Positions 33,216 through 43,536 of a DNA stretch of 46,264 nucleotides are shown here, piece after piece; the stretch's first letter is position 1, and every line of letters starts with the position of its first letter. The stretch covers positions 1 through 46,264 of the forward strand of contig MEOF01000070.1 in the NCBI GenBank assembly GCA_001769505.1, read 5' to 3'. This stretch comes from Bacteroidetes bacterium GWF2_33_38. GTDB taxonomy: Bacteria > Bacteroidota > Bacteroidia > Bacteroidales > GWF2-33-38. The position numbers were made by a program, and so were the translations under genes. The notes under the pieces were generated by a model. It did no database searches, was not told where the DNA came from, and saw nothing but the letters and a program-made list of their open reading frames with translations.

Positions 33216-34760
33216 ATGGGGTTTTCGCCAACAATAAAACAGCAAGTTATGAATGACTCCGCAAGACATTGTTGCGTTTGTCATAGATACAAAGGTATTA
33301 AGATTGAAGTCCACCATATAAAACAAGAAGCAGATGGTGGCTCAAACACATATGAAAATGCTATTCCTCTCTGCTTTGATTGTCACTCAGATGCAGGTCA
33401 CTTTAATGACAGACACCCAAGAGGAACAAAATTTTCAATTCCAGAGTTAATCAATGCTAGAAACAAATGGTATGAGTTTGTGAAAAAAAATCCAATAGTT
33501 GAGAAAAGACTTATTTCAAATCATATTCATTCTAGTTACTATGTTCTGCATTCTTTTGACATTTTGGAATCGACAATCAAAGGAACCCTTTCGACTGTTA
33601 ACAAATATCGCAACAGGGTTTTACTTTCTGAAAATTTAATTTTAAAGGAGTGGAAATCAATCCTTGATTCGCATAAAAAAGACTTTGGCTTTAATATTGA
33701 ACAAAGAATGATTCTCGAAATTAGACAGTTTAGCTCAATTGAAGAATATTTTCAAGAATACGAAGGAGTTGAAATTATTGACAAAACAAGTGCAGATTAT
33801 CCATATTATGAGGCTAAACGAAAAACAGATTGGTCCTCAATATTAAGTATTGTAAAACCAAACTTATTTTTAGACCAATTAAGTAAATCAGGAATTAAAG
33901 CCGAACAATTTTGTACTTCGTTACTACATAAAAATGGAGAAACATGTGGTGGTGAAGTTCCGAATTTTGAATATACTGAGTATTTAGAAATTTCCCCATT
34001 AAGTTTTATTTTTCTTGGATTAACAAATGCTTCAAAAGAACAAATAAAATTAAATAGTCTCTTGACAAAAGAAGGTACAAAAACTAATCTTCCAAATTTT
34101 AATTTGCTTTCTTATGAAATGGTTTTACTACCAATTGCAACTGCTATCAATTTAAACGGAATTGATAGAAATTGTATAATCTTGGAGCATATTGACGGAG
34201 ACAGGGGGCAAGATTTTTCACGAGTTTTAAACTCACAAGATTTTGATAAAGAGAATGTGTGTTTTTTTATTAATAGGATTAATCCTATTTCTGTCATTTA
34301 CAACGACAATCACGATGAATATGAAGTAGAAATCCATGATCTTGACTTTAATAATTTATATTCTATAAATAGCTATTGGCAATGTGGGTCGTGCCCTCAT
34401 TTATTCTATATAAATATTCACGGACACCAAGAATATGTTCGGGAATTATTGGTTTCATCTTCTTATAAAAAAGGCATTGATAATATTGTTGTACCTAAGA
34501 ATATTTTTGAAATAGTAATTCGAGAACTTGAAGATGAAATAACTCATATCGACAAAATTCGAATTAACAATAAAATATTTCGTGAAAATATTCTTCTAAG
34601 AAAAGGCGAGTCTCTTATAGTTAAAGTAAATCCAGATGATAAAATTGTTATTGAGGGCAGTTATGAGCCTTATTATAAAAATGATGCAAGGGAGAATGAT
34701 ATTTGGAGAAGAAATGAAATTATAAAAGGGTCAAACATATATTTTAATTTGGCTCGATAA
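33216..34760 (+). CDS. HNH-endonuclease-domain protein of unknown role
   Basis: A 514-residue protein with an N-terminal HNH nuclease (residues 15-60): CCVC zinc pair, EVHHI with the catalytic His, N in SNTYENAIPLC, and CFDCH closing the zinc site. The remaining 440 residues are unlike anything I recognise: helical to about 200, then mixed, ending in a beta-rich domain (ILLRKGESLIVKVNPDDKIVIEG). It stands alone between the protease and the T9SS gene and has no partner methylase. It could be a solitary defence nuclease or a nuclease with a sensor domain. The start ATG at 33216 precedes the zinc site by 18 residues. Confidence 0.7.
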   Translation: MGFSPTIKQQVMNDSARHCCVCHRYKGIKIEVHHIKQEADGGSNTYENAIPLCFDCHSDAGHFNDRHPRGTKFSIPELINARNKWYEFVKKNPIVEKRLISNHIHSSYYVLHSFDILESTIKGTLSTVNKYRNRVLLSENLILKEWKSILDSHKKDFGFNIEQRMILEIRQFSSIEEYFQEYEGVEIIDKTSADYPYYEAKRKTDWSSILSIVKPNLFLDQLSKSGIKAEQFCTSLLHKNGETCGGEVPNFEYTEYLEISPLSFIFLGLTNASKEQIKLNSLLTKEGTKTNLPNFNLLSYEMVLLPIATAINLNGIDRNCIILEHIDGDRGQDFSRVLNSQDFDKENVCFFINRINPISVIYNDNHDEYEVEIHDLDFNNLYSINSYWQCGSCPHLFYINIHGHQEYVRELLVSSSYKKGIDNIVVPKNIFEIVIRELEDEITHIDKIRINNKIFRENILLRKGESLIVKVNPDDKIVIEGSYEPYYKNDARENDIWRRNEIIKGSNIYFNLAR

Positions 34761-34924
34761 AAATGAAATTTAATTTAATAAAATATTTGAACGAATACCA
34801 GCACCAAATAATTAGTACAAAGCACTGGAATTTAGGTGAATGGTGGGTGTTTTGCTTTGTGTCTTATTCCTCTCGTAGGATATCGAAGCTCCTTGCAATT
34901 CTCAATATTTCATACCTACAATTG

Positions 34925-36991
34925 ATGAAAACATTTCTAGTATTTAGTCTTTTTTTAAGCTTTTCTATTATTTCTTTTTCACAAACACTCAACTTGCCCG
35001 AACGGTCAATTGGAGCAAAATCGGGATCCGAAATTGTCGCATATATTAATTCGATGTCCTTAACTGACCGCGAAAATGCAATTTACAGCGAAGTAATTAG
35101 CGGAAATGTTCCCGATTTTATGCGAAATATGGTTCAAATTACCGATGTACAAACCATCAACACCCAAACGTATACAATTTTTTATTTTGTAATTCCCGAT
35201 TATTTGGCTTTGGGAAACGATTCCGATTATTTTTTATGTCCGATGACTCCCCTTTTAGCACAACGAATTGCCAATTATACCGATTGTTCGCTCACAACTC
35301 GTAAAATGGTTGATGATATTTGGTCGGCAGCTAGTGTAAAACTTTCGCCATCGCCTATTTCCCCAAGTGCCGAAATGGTAACCGTTCCTGTTTTTTCACA
35401 GCATAATACAACCGTTTGGGGACAAAGAAGTGCCGTTTTGACTTCTCATCCACTTGGCGAATTAGTAGCCGGAGATAAAAAAGATGTTGTAATTTCAACA
35501 ATGATTTATGGTTATCCGTCGCCTGGCAGAGTGGTGATATATGGCTGGCATCAATCGAATGGTGTCCCAATTCAACAGCTTTACAACGGACACGAAGAAA
35601 CGTATGCTGATTACAGTCATGGAATAAGACTGGTGCAAAATACGGTTTATGTTAACGATAGTATTTCGAGTGTACAAGAAATTTTAAGTTCGCCAACCTA
35701 TCATGTTTTACTCAGCGACGAAGGCGTTATTTCTATTCCAACTTATCCGGTAGTTGTCCCTGAGCCACAAAAACCAACTTCATTTTGCGTATTGCAAGAT
35801 ACTGACTCAAGCCTTATAATTAATATTTCACATAATTCCGACAACGAAGGATATGTCGCCCAATATGGAATCGATGGGATTAACTTTCCTAATACCATCT
35901 CGTCAATAAGCAATAATTTTACAATTTCCGATTTGGCTTCCAATATTGCTTATTACGTTAAAACAGCATCTTATATCGATAACGATACTTCAGAATGGTC
36001 TGAAGTGTTGGCTGCAACAACTCTCGAAAATTCAACAACCATCTTAATTGTTAATGGCTTTGATAGAGCAACAACAGGAAATACGTATAATTTTATTCGT
36101 CAACACGGTGAAGCTATACTGGCAAATTTTTATGGATTTTCATCAGCAACCAACGAAGCAATTATATCTGGATTAGCTGAACTATCAAATTACAATATAG
36201 TCGATTATATTTTAGGCGAAGAGAGTTCGGTAAACGAAACCTTTAGTAATACTGAACAAAGTATTTTGGCAGATTTTTTAGACAATGGAGGAAAATTATT
36301 TGTTTCAGGGGCTGAAATAGCTTGGGATTTAGATCATTTAGGTTCGGCAAGCGACAAAAGTTTTTTTAATAATTATTTGAAATCATCGTATGTTTACGAC
36401 GCACCGAACAATGTTTCGGCAAACTATTATCAAATTTCGCCAATTTCGAGTTCGTTCTTTTCTGATATCAGCACTTTTTATATCGATAACGGAACACAAG
36501 GAACTTACAATGTGAAATATCCGGATATTGTTATTGCTCTGAATGGAGCTGAAGAAATTATGGAGTTTTCGGGCTTAACTGACAATCCAACTGCTGTAGC
36601 ATTTTCTGGGTTATTTCCTAATGGGACACAAGAAGGAAAATTGGTTTATTTTGGGTTCCCTTTCGAAACCGTTTATCCCGAAAGTACTCGCTTCGAAATA
36701 ATGGCGAAAACCCTATCGTATTTCGAATATTCAGTTTACACACAAGATATTGAGGCTTCGTGTAAGGTACAAGTTTTCCCAAACCCGAATACAGGCGAAT
36801 TTTTTGTAAAATACGAAAACATCGAAAACGAATTGTTGGAAATATTGGATATTTCGGGGCGAGTAATTTTCTCTTCAGCAAATATTATAAATGAGGAGCT
36901 TATTCGCTTTACGGATTTTTCAAAAGGAGTTTATTTCTTGAACATTATAAGCAAAGATGCGAAAATTACAAGAAAAATAATTGTACAATAA
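34925..36991 (+). CDS. T9SS-secreted fibronectin/xanthan-lyase-like protein
   Basis: 688 residues from the ATG at 34925, which begins a signal peptide (MKTFLVFSLFLSFSIISFSQ). The longer frame from 34763 would add an unlikely leader. After an N-terminal domain with GHEETYADYSHGIRLV (about 230) come an FN3-like domain (about 295-375), a Rossmann-like domain of the type seen in proteins annotated xanthan lyase (TTILIVNGFDRATTGN, FLDNGGKLFVSGAEIAWDL), and a C-terminal type A sorting domain (about 615-688: VFPNPNTGEFFV, DISGRVIF, FSKGVYFLNI, KIIVQ). It is secreted by the type IX system and attached to the surface or released. Catalytic activity is not evident. Confidence 0.82.
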   Translation: MKTFLVFSLFLSFSIISFSQTLNLPERSIGAKSGSEIVAYINSMSLTDRENAIYSEVISGNVPDFMRNMVQITDVQTINTQTYTIFYFVIPDYLALGNDSDYFLCPMTPLLAQRIANYTDCSLTTRKMVDDIWSAASVKLSPSPISPSAEMVTVPVFSQHNTTVWGQRSAVLTSHPLGELVAGDKKDVVISTMIYGYPSPGRVVIYGWHQSNGVPIQQLYNGHEETYADYSHGIRLVQNTVYVNDSISSVQEILSSPTYHVLLSDEGVISIPTYPVVVPEPQKPTSFCVLQDTDSSLIINISHNSDNEGYVAQYGIDGINFPNTISSISNNFTISDLASNIAYYVKTASYIDNDTSEWSEVLAATTLENSTTILIVNGFDRATTGNTYNFIRQHGEAILANFYGFSSATNEAIISGLAELSNYNIVDYILGEESSVNETFSNTEQSILADFLDNGGKLFVSGAEIAWDLDHLGSASDKSFFNNYLKSSYVYDAPNNVSANYYQISPISSSFFSDISTFYIDNGTQGTYNVKYPDIVIALNGAEEIMEFSGLTDNPTAVAFSGLFPNGTQEGKLVYFGFPFETVYPESTRFEIMAKTLSYFEYSVYTQDIEASCKVQVFPNPNTGEFFVKYENIENELLEILDISGRVIFSSANIINEELIRFTDFSKGVYFLNIISKDAKITRKIIVQ

Positions 36992-37006
36992 TTTAGAAAC
37001 AAAATA

Positions 37007-37642
37007 ATGATAAAGCTAAAACAATTTACATTCAATGCTTTTCAAGTAAATTGCTATGTACTTTACGACGAAACAAACGAATGTGTTATAATTGACGCTT
37101 CGTGCTATACAAGGGCTGAAAAGGACGAGCTAAAACAATTTATCGCAGAAAAAGGATTAAAGCCTATTCATCTATTAAACACTCATTGCCACATCGATCA
37201 TATTTTAGGAAATTATTTTATATCAGACACTTACAATATATTTCCCGAAGCTCACGAAGGTGAAAAAATGTTTGTTGATGCGGCAAAGCAATACGGGCAA
37301 AGCTTTGGATTCGATATTGAAGGACCAGTTCCAATACAAAAATTTTTAATCGAAAATCAACTAATTTCGATTGGTAATTCGAGCATTAAAACAATACACG
37401 TTCCAGGTCATTCGCCAGGAAGCATTTGCTATTACGCCGAAAGCGAAAAGTTATTAATCTCGGGAGATGTTTTATTCAATAATTCTATTGGTCGAAGCGA
37501 CCTTCCCGGAGGAAACCATGAGCAACTTATTATAGGAATTCGCGAAAAATTACTTTCGTTAAACGACGATGTTGCAGTTTATCCCGGTCATGGAGAACAC
37601 ACAAGCATTGGAAACGAAAAATGGAGCAATCCGTATTTTTAA
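37007..37642 (+). CDS. Metallo-beta-lactamase-fold hydrolase (glyoxalase II-like)
   Basis: A 211-residue stand-alone MBL protein with all metal ligands: THCHIDH, the His in PGHSPGS, the Asp in SGDVLF, and a final His in YPGHGEHTSIG. Short members like this hydrolyse thioesters or related substrates in the cytoplasm; they are often annotated hydroxyacylglutathione hydrolase although glutathione is not assured here. It lies 15 bases after the T9SS gene, and its stop codon overlaps the stop of the convergent gene. Confidence 0.88.
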   Translation: MIKLKQFTFNAFQVNCYVLYDETNECVIIDASCYTRAEKDELKQFIAEKGLKPIHLLNTHCHIDHILGNYFISDTYNIFPEAHEGEKMFVDAAKQYGQSFGFDIEGPVPIQKFLIENQLISIGNSSIKTIHVPGHSPGSICYYAESEKLLISGDVLFNNSIGRSDLPGGNHEQLIIGIREKLLSLNDDVAVYPGHGEHTSIGNEKWSNPYF

Positions 37643-38277
37643 TCAACAAACAAAAAGCAACAAGCAATTATTCCGGCACCAAGACCTGATAGACCGCCCC
37701 ATATAGCATTTTTTGTTCGTTTTTCTCTTGCAGAATCCATATAACCACTCACAAAAGGAAGGTTTTCTTTTTTATCGGGATATTTTTTGTAAAAAGTAGT
37801 AAAACTAGGCTTTGTTAAATTTATAGCCGAAGTTCCAACGGCAGGAATTAAGGGAGCATAAAAAAAATTTATGCCCGCAGCTGAGGTTGCAATTGGTGCC
37901 GCTGCTCCTATTGCAAATCCACTTACAAAAGCAAGTCGTCCTTTATAATTTTCGTTTGCAGTTTCACGTCCATGAACGTACTCTCGCATTTCTGTTTCGT
38001 TGTAAGTAAAAGCACCTTCATCAGCTATTGAATCTGGCGTATAAAGAACCGTTTCTTTTCCCAAGCTATCAGTTATAGAAAAAACATATTCTAACGGAAC
38101 GTCTTTTGTTTTACCTTTTTTATTCTGATAATAAAACATTTCAGTTTCTTTTACTATCGAATACTTAGCAGTAACAATCTTTTGACCATTTAAAAGCCAA
38201 ATAGTTTGCTGAGCATTTGCTTCATAAAACAATGATGCAAAAAGAATTAGTCCAATAAATAAACTTGTTTTTTTCAA
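37639..38277 (-). CDS. Exported hypothetical protein
   Basis: About 212 residues if started at the TTG at 38275-38277, where a signal peptide begins (LKKTSLFIGLILFASLFYEANAQ). An in-frame TTG at 38319 would put a polar stretch before it. A TAnnTTTG box at 38297-38304 supports the shorter form. The mature protein starts with a short beta region (TIWLLNGQKIVTAKYSIVKETEMFYYQNKKGK), as seen in Bacteroidetes proteins annotated only as hypothetical, and has two hydrophobic segments (about 115-150 and 190-208). Its 3' end overlaps the MBL gene by four bases. Confidence 0.65.
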   Translation of the reverse strand: MKKTSLFIGLILFASLFYEANAQQTIWLLNGQKIVTAKYSIVKETEMFYYQNKKGKTKDVPLEYVFSITDSLGKETVLYTPDSIADEGAFTYNETEMREYVHGRETANENYKGRLAFVSGFAIGAAAPIATSAAGINFFYAPLIPAVGTSAINLTKPSFTTFYKKYPDKKENLPFVSGYMDSAREKRTKNAIWGGLSGLGAGIIACCFLFVD

Positions 38278-38296
38278 AACGCAAAAATTTGTTTTA

Positions 38297-38304
38297 CAAA
38301 CGTA
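38297..38304 (-). promoter_or_regulatory. Probable -7 box for the gene ending at 37639
   Basis: Minus strand TACGTTTG fits TAnnTTTG. It lies 20 bases before the proposed TTG start and inside the longer alternative coding frame, which argues against that frame. Confidence 0.45.
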
Positions 38305-38392
38305 TGATTTTTTTCGCAAATAATGACTTTTAATATAATCTTCTTTTTAATTTTGTTATTAAAATAAACAAATAAACTTAATACATAAAATT

Positions 38393-41260
38393 ATGGTAAT
38401 CGGCAGCTATCTTTCTCGTCATAATGGTCCTCGAAATCATGAAATTGACTTGATGCTTAAGAAAATTGGAGTAAAAACGGTTGATCAATTAATCGACGAA
38501 ACTGTTCCAACATCTATTAGACTTCAAAAGCCATTAAATGTTCATGCTGAAGGAATAAGTGAATATGAATATCTAAAAAAACTCAAAGAAATTGCATCGA
38601 AAAACAAAATTTTCGGTTCATATATTGGAATGGGATATTACAATACAATATTGCCTTCAGTAATTTTAAGAAATATGTTGGAAAATCCAAGTTGGTACAC
38701 CTCATACACACCCTATCAGGCTGAAATTTCACAAGGAAGATTAGAGGCTTTGTTAAATTTCCAAACCATGATTATGGAACTAACAGGAATGGAAATCGCA
38801 AATTCATCGCTACTTGACGAATCAACTGCTGCTGCAGAAGCCATGATAATGATGCAAGGCAATCGTTCAAGAACAGCTGTTAAAAACAATGCAAATATTT
38901 TATTTGTTGACGAAAATATTTTTCCTCAAAATTTAGCGGTAATTAGAACTCGTGCTGAATATCTTGGTGTTGAGGTAGTAGTTGGAAAATACAATGAATT
39001 TAAGTTTAACGAAATGGTTTTCGGAGCAGTTGTCCAATATCCTGCCGGAGACGGAAAAGTAAACGACTATGCAAAATTTGTTGAAGATGCTCATAAAGTT
39101 GAGGCTTTAGTTACTGTTGTTGCTGATATTATGAGCCTTGTTTTATTAACTCCTCCAGGCGAGTGGGGTGCCGACATTGTTGTGGGCTTGACTCAGCGTT
39201 TTGGTATTCCAATGGGATATGGCGGACCTCATGCGGCATATCTCGCAACAAGCGAAAAATATAAACGAACGATGCCCGGCAGAATCATTGGTATTTCTGT
39301 TGATGCAAACGAGAACAAAGCATATAGAATGGCTCTCCAAACCAGAGAACAACACATAAAACGTGAACGAGCAACTTCAAATATTTGTACTGCTCAAGCT
39401 TTGTTAGCAAACATGGCGGGAATGTATGCTGTTTATCATGGTCCTGAAGGATTAAAAAATATTGCCTCTAAAATTCACTCCGCAACTACGCTTGTTGCTA
39501 ATAAACTAAAAGAATTTGGTTATTCGCTAATGAACGATAATTTTTTCGATACATTAAAAATAGAATTACCAAACTCAATCAAATCGAAAAACATTGAGAA
39601 GATTGCTATTGATAACAATATTAACTTGCGATACTTCGACGAAAAAACAGTTGGATTAAGCCTTGATGAAACCACATCGTTACAAGATGTAATCATTTTG
39701 TTAAACGTATTTGCTGAAGCGGTTAACAAACAAGTTGGCGAAATAAAACCGAGCAAAGAATTGGGTTTTGACAAAAAGTTTGAGCGAAAATCACAAATTC
39801 TAAAGCAAGAAGTTTTTAATAAATATCATTCCGAAACCGAATTGATGAGATATATCAAAAAACTTGAGCGAAAAGATTTCTCATTAACACACTCAATGAT
39901 TTCACTTGGCTCTTGTACTATGAAATTGAATCCTGCAACATCAATGCTTGCTTTAAGTTGGTCGGAATTTGGACAATTACACCCATTTGCACCCAAAAAT
40001 CAAGCTGAAGGATATCATATCTTATTTAACGAACTTGAAACATATTTAAAAGCCGTTACTGGATTTGATTCGTTTTCGTTTCAACCAAATTCAGGTGCAG
40101 CGGGCGAATATGCCGGTTTACTTGTGATTAGAGAATATCAAAAATCAATCGGACAATCGCACCGAAATGTTGTGCTAATTCCATCATCGGCACATGGCAC
40201 AAATCCTGCAAGTGCAGCAATGGCTGGCCTTGATATTATTGTTGTTGATTGCGACGAAAAAGGAAACATAAATGTAGATGATTTAAAAGTAAAAGCAGAA
40301 CAGCATAAAGACAATTTAAGTTGTTTTATGGTTACTTATCCATCGACTCACGGTGTTTTCGAAAGCAGAATTCGCGAAATGATTGAGTTGATTCATAAAT
40401 TTGGCGGGCAAGTTTATATGGACGGAGCAAACATGAATGCACAAGTTGGATTAACTAGTCCTGCGAATGTTGGAGCTGATGTTTGCCATTTGAATTTACA
40501 TAAAACATTTGCAATTCCTCACGGTGGTGGAGGTCCTGGTGTTGGTCCAATTGGAGTAGCAAAACATTTAGCTACATTTTTACCATCTCACCCGGTTGTG
40601 AAAACAGGCGGAGAAAAAGGAATTTCGGCAGTTTCGGCAGCTCCTTGGGGAAGTGCAAGTATTTTGACAATTTCTCACGCTTATTGCCACATGCTAGGGG
40701 CAAATGGTCTTACCGAAGCAACTAAAATGGCAATATTAAATGCAAATTATTTAGCCGCAAGTCTAAAAGATTATTACGATATTCTTTATACAGGCGAAAC
40801 CGGAAGAGTTGCACACGAAATGATTTTGGACTGTAGAGGTTTTAAAGATGCTCACGTTTCAGAAGCCGACATAGCAAAACGATTGATGGATTTTGGATTT
40901 CACGCACCAACTTTGTCATTCCCTGTTCACGGAACGTTGATGATTGAGCCAACCGAAAGCGAATCGTTGCAAGAATTAAATCGATTTGTTGAGTCAATGA
41001 TTACTATTCACAACGAAATTACCGAAATTCGCGAAGGAAAAGCCGATATGGAAGACAATGTTCTGCGTAATGCACCTCACACATCGAATGAGTTAATATC
41101 TGACACTTGGTCGCATAAATACGGAAGAGAAAAAGCAGCATTCCCATTAAAATGGATTGCCGAAAACAAATTCTTCCCATCGGTAAAAAGAATCAACGAT
41201 GCTTACGGAGATCGAAATCTCGTTTGCTCGTGTGAGCCTATCGAAAGTTATATAAAATAA
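38393..41260 (+). CDS. gcvP: Glycine dehydrogenase (decarboxylating), P-protein
   Basis: A 955-residue single-chain P-protein, the full length of fused alpha/beta forms. N-terminal [18 protein letters not shown]; half one has [14 protein letters not shown] and [16 protein letters not shown]; half two has [25 protein letters not shown] and the pyridoxal-phosphate lysine in [16 protein letters not shown]. It decarboxylates glycine and passes the aminomethyl group to the H-protein. The other glycine-cleavage genes are not adjacent. No glycine riboswitch was recognised in the 73-base gap upstream; a weak box TAATTTTG lies at 38348-38355. A strong terminator follows at 41269-41307. Confidence 0.97.
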   Translation: MVIGSYLSRHNGPRNHEIDLMLKKIGVKTVDQLIDETVPTSIRLQKPLNVHAEGISEYEYLKKLKEIASKNKIFGSYIGMGYYNTILPSVILRNMLENPSWYTSYTPYQAEISQGRLEALLNFQTMIMELTGMEIANSSLLDESTAAAEAMIMMQGNRSRTAVKNNANILFVDENIFPQNLAVIRTRAEYLGVEVVVGKYNEFKFNEMVFGAVVQYPAGDGKVNDYAKFVEDAHKVEALVTVVADIMSLVLLTPPGEWGADIVVGLTQRFGIPMGYGGPHAAYLATSEKYKRTMPGRIIGISVDANENKAYRMALQTREQHIKRERATSNICTAQALLANMAGMYAVYHGPEGLKNIASKIHSATTLVANKLKEFGYSLMNDNFFDTLKIELPNSIKSKNIEKIAIDNNINLRYFDEKTVGLSLDETTSLQDVIILLNVFAEAVNKQVGEIKPSKELGFDKKFERKSQILKQEVFNKYHSETELMRYIKKLERKDFSLTHSMISLGSCTMKLNPATSMLALSWSEFGQLHPFAPKNQAEGYHILFNELETYLKAVTGFDSFSFQPNSGAAGEYAGLLVIREYQKSIGQSHRNVVLIPSSAHGTNPASAAMAGLDIIVVDCDEKGNINVDDLKVKAEQHKDNLSCFMVTYPSTHGVFESRIREMIELIHKFGGQVYMDGANMNAQVGLTSPANVGADVCHLNLHKTFAIPHGGGGPGVGPIGVAKHLATFLPSHPVVKTGGEKGISAVSAAPWGSASILTISHAYCHMLGANGLTEATKMAILNANYLAASLKDYYDILYTGETGRVAHEMILDCRGFKDAHVSEADIAKRLMDFGFHAPTLSFPVHGTLMIEPTESESLQELNRFVESMITIHNEITEIREGKADMEDNVLRNAPHTSNELISDTWSHKYGREKAAFPLKWIAENKFFPSVKRINDAYGDRNLVCSCEPIESYIK

Positions 41261-41268
41261 AAAACATT

Positions 41269-41307
41269 ACGAGGCAGTTTAAATCATATAAACTGCCTCG
41301 TTTTTTT
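41269..41307 (+). terminator. Terminator between gcvP and the GT39 gene
   Basis: A 13-bp perfect stem (41269-41281 with 41289-41301), 7-base loop and seven T. The T run ends three bases before the ATG of the next gene, so it ends the gcvP transcript and leaves no room for a separate promoter between. Confidence 0.9.
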
Positions 41308-41310
41308 ATC

Positions 41311-42741
41311 ATGGGAAATACATTTAACAAAAAAAATACATTCTTTTGGATTGCTTCAATAGGTGTTTTTTTATTATTGATTTTGCCAAGCCTGATACAA
41401 AAAGGAATGTTTATGGATGGCGTTTTGTATGCAAGTGTTGCACAAAATTTCGCCGATGGGTTTTCAACATTCTGGTTTCCTAAATTTGCTGAAGCCGCCC
41501 ACAAATCTTTTCATGAACAACCTCCTTTAATGTTTGGATTGCTGGGATATTTTTACAAAATATTTGGCAACAGCATTTATGTCGAACGATTGTATTCATT
41601 CGTAATGGCAGCCTTAACAGCTTTTGTGATAAGCAAAACATGGAAGTTGATTTACAAGGAATCTGACATTAAAAAAATAGCTTGGCTACCAATTCTATTA
41701 TGGATTATTATTCCTGTTTGTTTTTGGTCTTATATCAATAATATGGAGGAAAATACGATGGGTCTATTTGCTTTATCATCGGTTTATTTCATTGTTCGGG
41801 CGATTATTCTTAACCAAAAGGTGTTTTTGAATTTAATGATTGCCGGAATATTTATTTTTCTTTCAAGTTTAACAAAAGGTATTCAAGGATCTTTTCCATT
41901 GATTGTCGTTTTTTTGTATTTTGTAACTCATAAAAGTTTTTCATTCAAAAAAACTGTTTTTTATTCATCCGTTTTAATCCTTGTTCCTATAATTATTTAT
42001 TTACTTCTAATTTTTTTCAACGAAGATGCTTTTATAAGTTTGAAAACATACCTTACGAATAGGGTTTTAAATAGCATCGAAAACGTTTCAACAGATTATG
42101 GCAGATTTTATTTAATAAGAAAGCTTCTGCAGGAATTAATTCCTGTATTTGCTTTTACTGCATTAATTTATATCATAATGAGAATAAAAAGAATTGAAGC
42201 AAGGTTTTCAGGAAAAGATAGGGCCGATGTTATTTGGTTTATTCTTATTGGATTATCGGCATCTCTCCCCTTAATGATTACTCTAGAACAACGAGGTTTT
42301 TATTTGGTTACATCGTTGCCTTACTTTGCTCTTTCTTTTTCTATCGTAAACGCAAAGGGAATTTCATCTCTTATTGAACAAATTTCTGAAAATTCAATCG
42401 GATTTAGAATTTTTAAATATGTATCAATCTTAATTTTGGTTTTAGCTATAGTATTAACCACATTTAATTATGGTAAAACAAAGCGACACGAAGCAATATT
42501 AAACGATATTTATAAAATTGGAAGCGTTCTTCCTGCCGGAGAAATAATAAGTTCAAACTCCAAATTGTACAACGAATGGGCTTTGCATTGCAATCTACAG
42601 CGACTTTATCATTTAAGTTTGGACGGCGACAAAAAGAAAACGAATAGCTATTTCCTAAAAGAAAAAAACGATACAACAAAACTTACTGATTACAAGCTTA
42701 TTCCGATTGATTTGGAGTTATACTCTCTTTATAAAAAATGA
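41311..42741 (+). CDS. GT39-type membrane glycosyltransferase (ArnT/PMT-like)
   Basis: A 476-residue protein with about eleven membrane helices. The N-terminal helix is followed by the GT39 signature MDGVLYASVAQNFADGFSTFW, with the conserved acidic residue, and HEQPPLMFGLLGYFYKIFG. The family moves a sugar from a polyprenyl-phosphate donor to lipid or protein on the periplasmic face. The ATG at 41311 lies directly after a terminator, so transcription needs readthrough, a promoter inside the gcvP end, or a later start such as the Met at 41407 or 41413; the signature itself begins at that point. Substrate unknown. Confidence 0.8.
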   Translation: MGNTFNKKNTFFWIASIGVFLLLILPSLIQKGMFMDGVLYASVAQNFADGFSTFWFPKFAEAAHKSFHEQPPLMFGLLGYFYKIFGNSIYVERLYSFVMAALTAFVISKTWKLIYKESDIKKIAWLPILLWIIIPVCFWSYINNMEENTMGLFALSSVYFIVRAIILNQKVFLNLMIAGIFIFLSSLTKGIQGSFPLIVVFLYFVTHKSFSFKKTVFYSSVLILVPIIIYLLLIFFNEDAFISLKTYLTNRVLNSIENVSTDYGRFYLIRKLLQELIPVFAFTALIYIIMRIKRIEARFSGKDRADVIWFILIGLSASLPLMITLEQRGFYLVTSLPYFALSFSIVNAKGISSLIEQISENSIGFRIFKYVSILILVLAIVLTTFNYGKTKRHEAILNDIYKIGSVLPAGEIISSNSKLYNEWALHCNLQRLYHLSLDGDKKKTNSYFLKEKNDTTKLTDYKLIPIDLELYSLYKK

Positions 42742-43239
42742 TGCCTTGTACGGGTTTATAACCGGACTAGTCCTAAAAAATAATCCGAATTCTGCACGAA
42801 TGCTTGGGAAAAAATACGTTTTTAACACTAATCCATTACTAATTTTGATATTTGACTAACTACAACAAGTTTAAAACCAATTACGATTCCATGTGACCGA
42901 CACAATTTAAAAATAAGATACCCGCTTTTGCGGGTATGTGGTAATTTTTTGAGGCACATTCCCTTGAAAAAGGGAATCTAAAAAATCAAATATGTGTCAT
43001 ATGGAAATAGAATTGGTATTAGCCGTTGCAATGTAAGAAGCAATCTGAAAAAATATATAGCCATTATTTTTGCAACATCGGTTTAAATTCAATTACCGAA
43101 AGCCTACAAAATATAAAATCGGGTTTTGATGATTTATAAAGATTTCTTTTTTATCTTTAAAAAATAAAACGTAACAAAAGCTTGGGTTATACAAGCAAAT
43201 TCGCTTGTATTTGCTTACATTTATTATGGGTATAAACAA
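42742..43239. other. Non-coding, hairpin-rich interval before the second cassette
   Basis: No credible gene in these 498 bases. It holds three compact perfect hairpins of 8-bp stems: ATACCCGC/GCGGGTAT (42918-42937), ATTCCCTT/AAGGGAAT (42958-42977) and ATACAAGC/GCTTGTAT (43189-43210). A degenerate longer palindrome (CCGTTGCAA at about 43023 with TTGCAACATCGG at about 43072) could be a decayed attC-like site. Confidence 0.5.
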
Positions 43240-43248
43240 GTTACCGCC

Positions 43249-43536
43249 AAGTGTAGAAAAAAACAGAGACAACGATAAATTGAAAAGTAAACCATTGTGA
43301 AAGGACAGAAAAACGAAATATCGAAAAGACCAGAAAGCCGACACTTAAGCCAACCCGATGTTTTTTATTTTTTGCCCACCGCACATTTTTTAAAACAATT
43401 GCCGACCCACATTGCACACATTGCCAAAGCCCCACGAGCCAACGCTCCAGCCAAAGCTTTGTCAAAGAGTGCAATCTTGCCGACACACACATCAAGAATA
43501 ATTGTAAATTTAATAACTAAATTGGACTAAGATAAA
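43249..43536 (+). repeat. Cassette E leader repeat
   Basis: Same element as 9291-9540 in inverse orientation. The small open frame (GTG at 43297 to 43530; RPESRH, VFYF, AHFLKQL, THIAHIAKA) is preserved relative to the cassette B copy. The methyltransferase ATG follows at 43537. Confidence 0.65.

Noticed and set aside
38320-38392. Glycine riboswitch upstream of gcvP
   Set aside because: Only 73 bases of AT-rich sequence separate the divergent genes; no tandem glycine aptamer features are visible.
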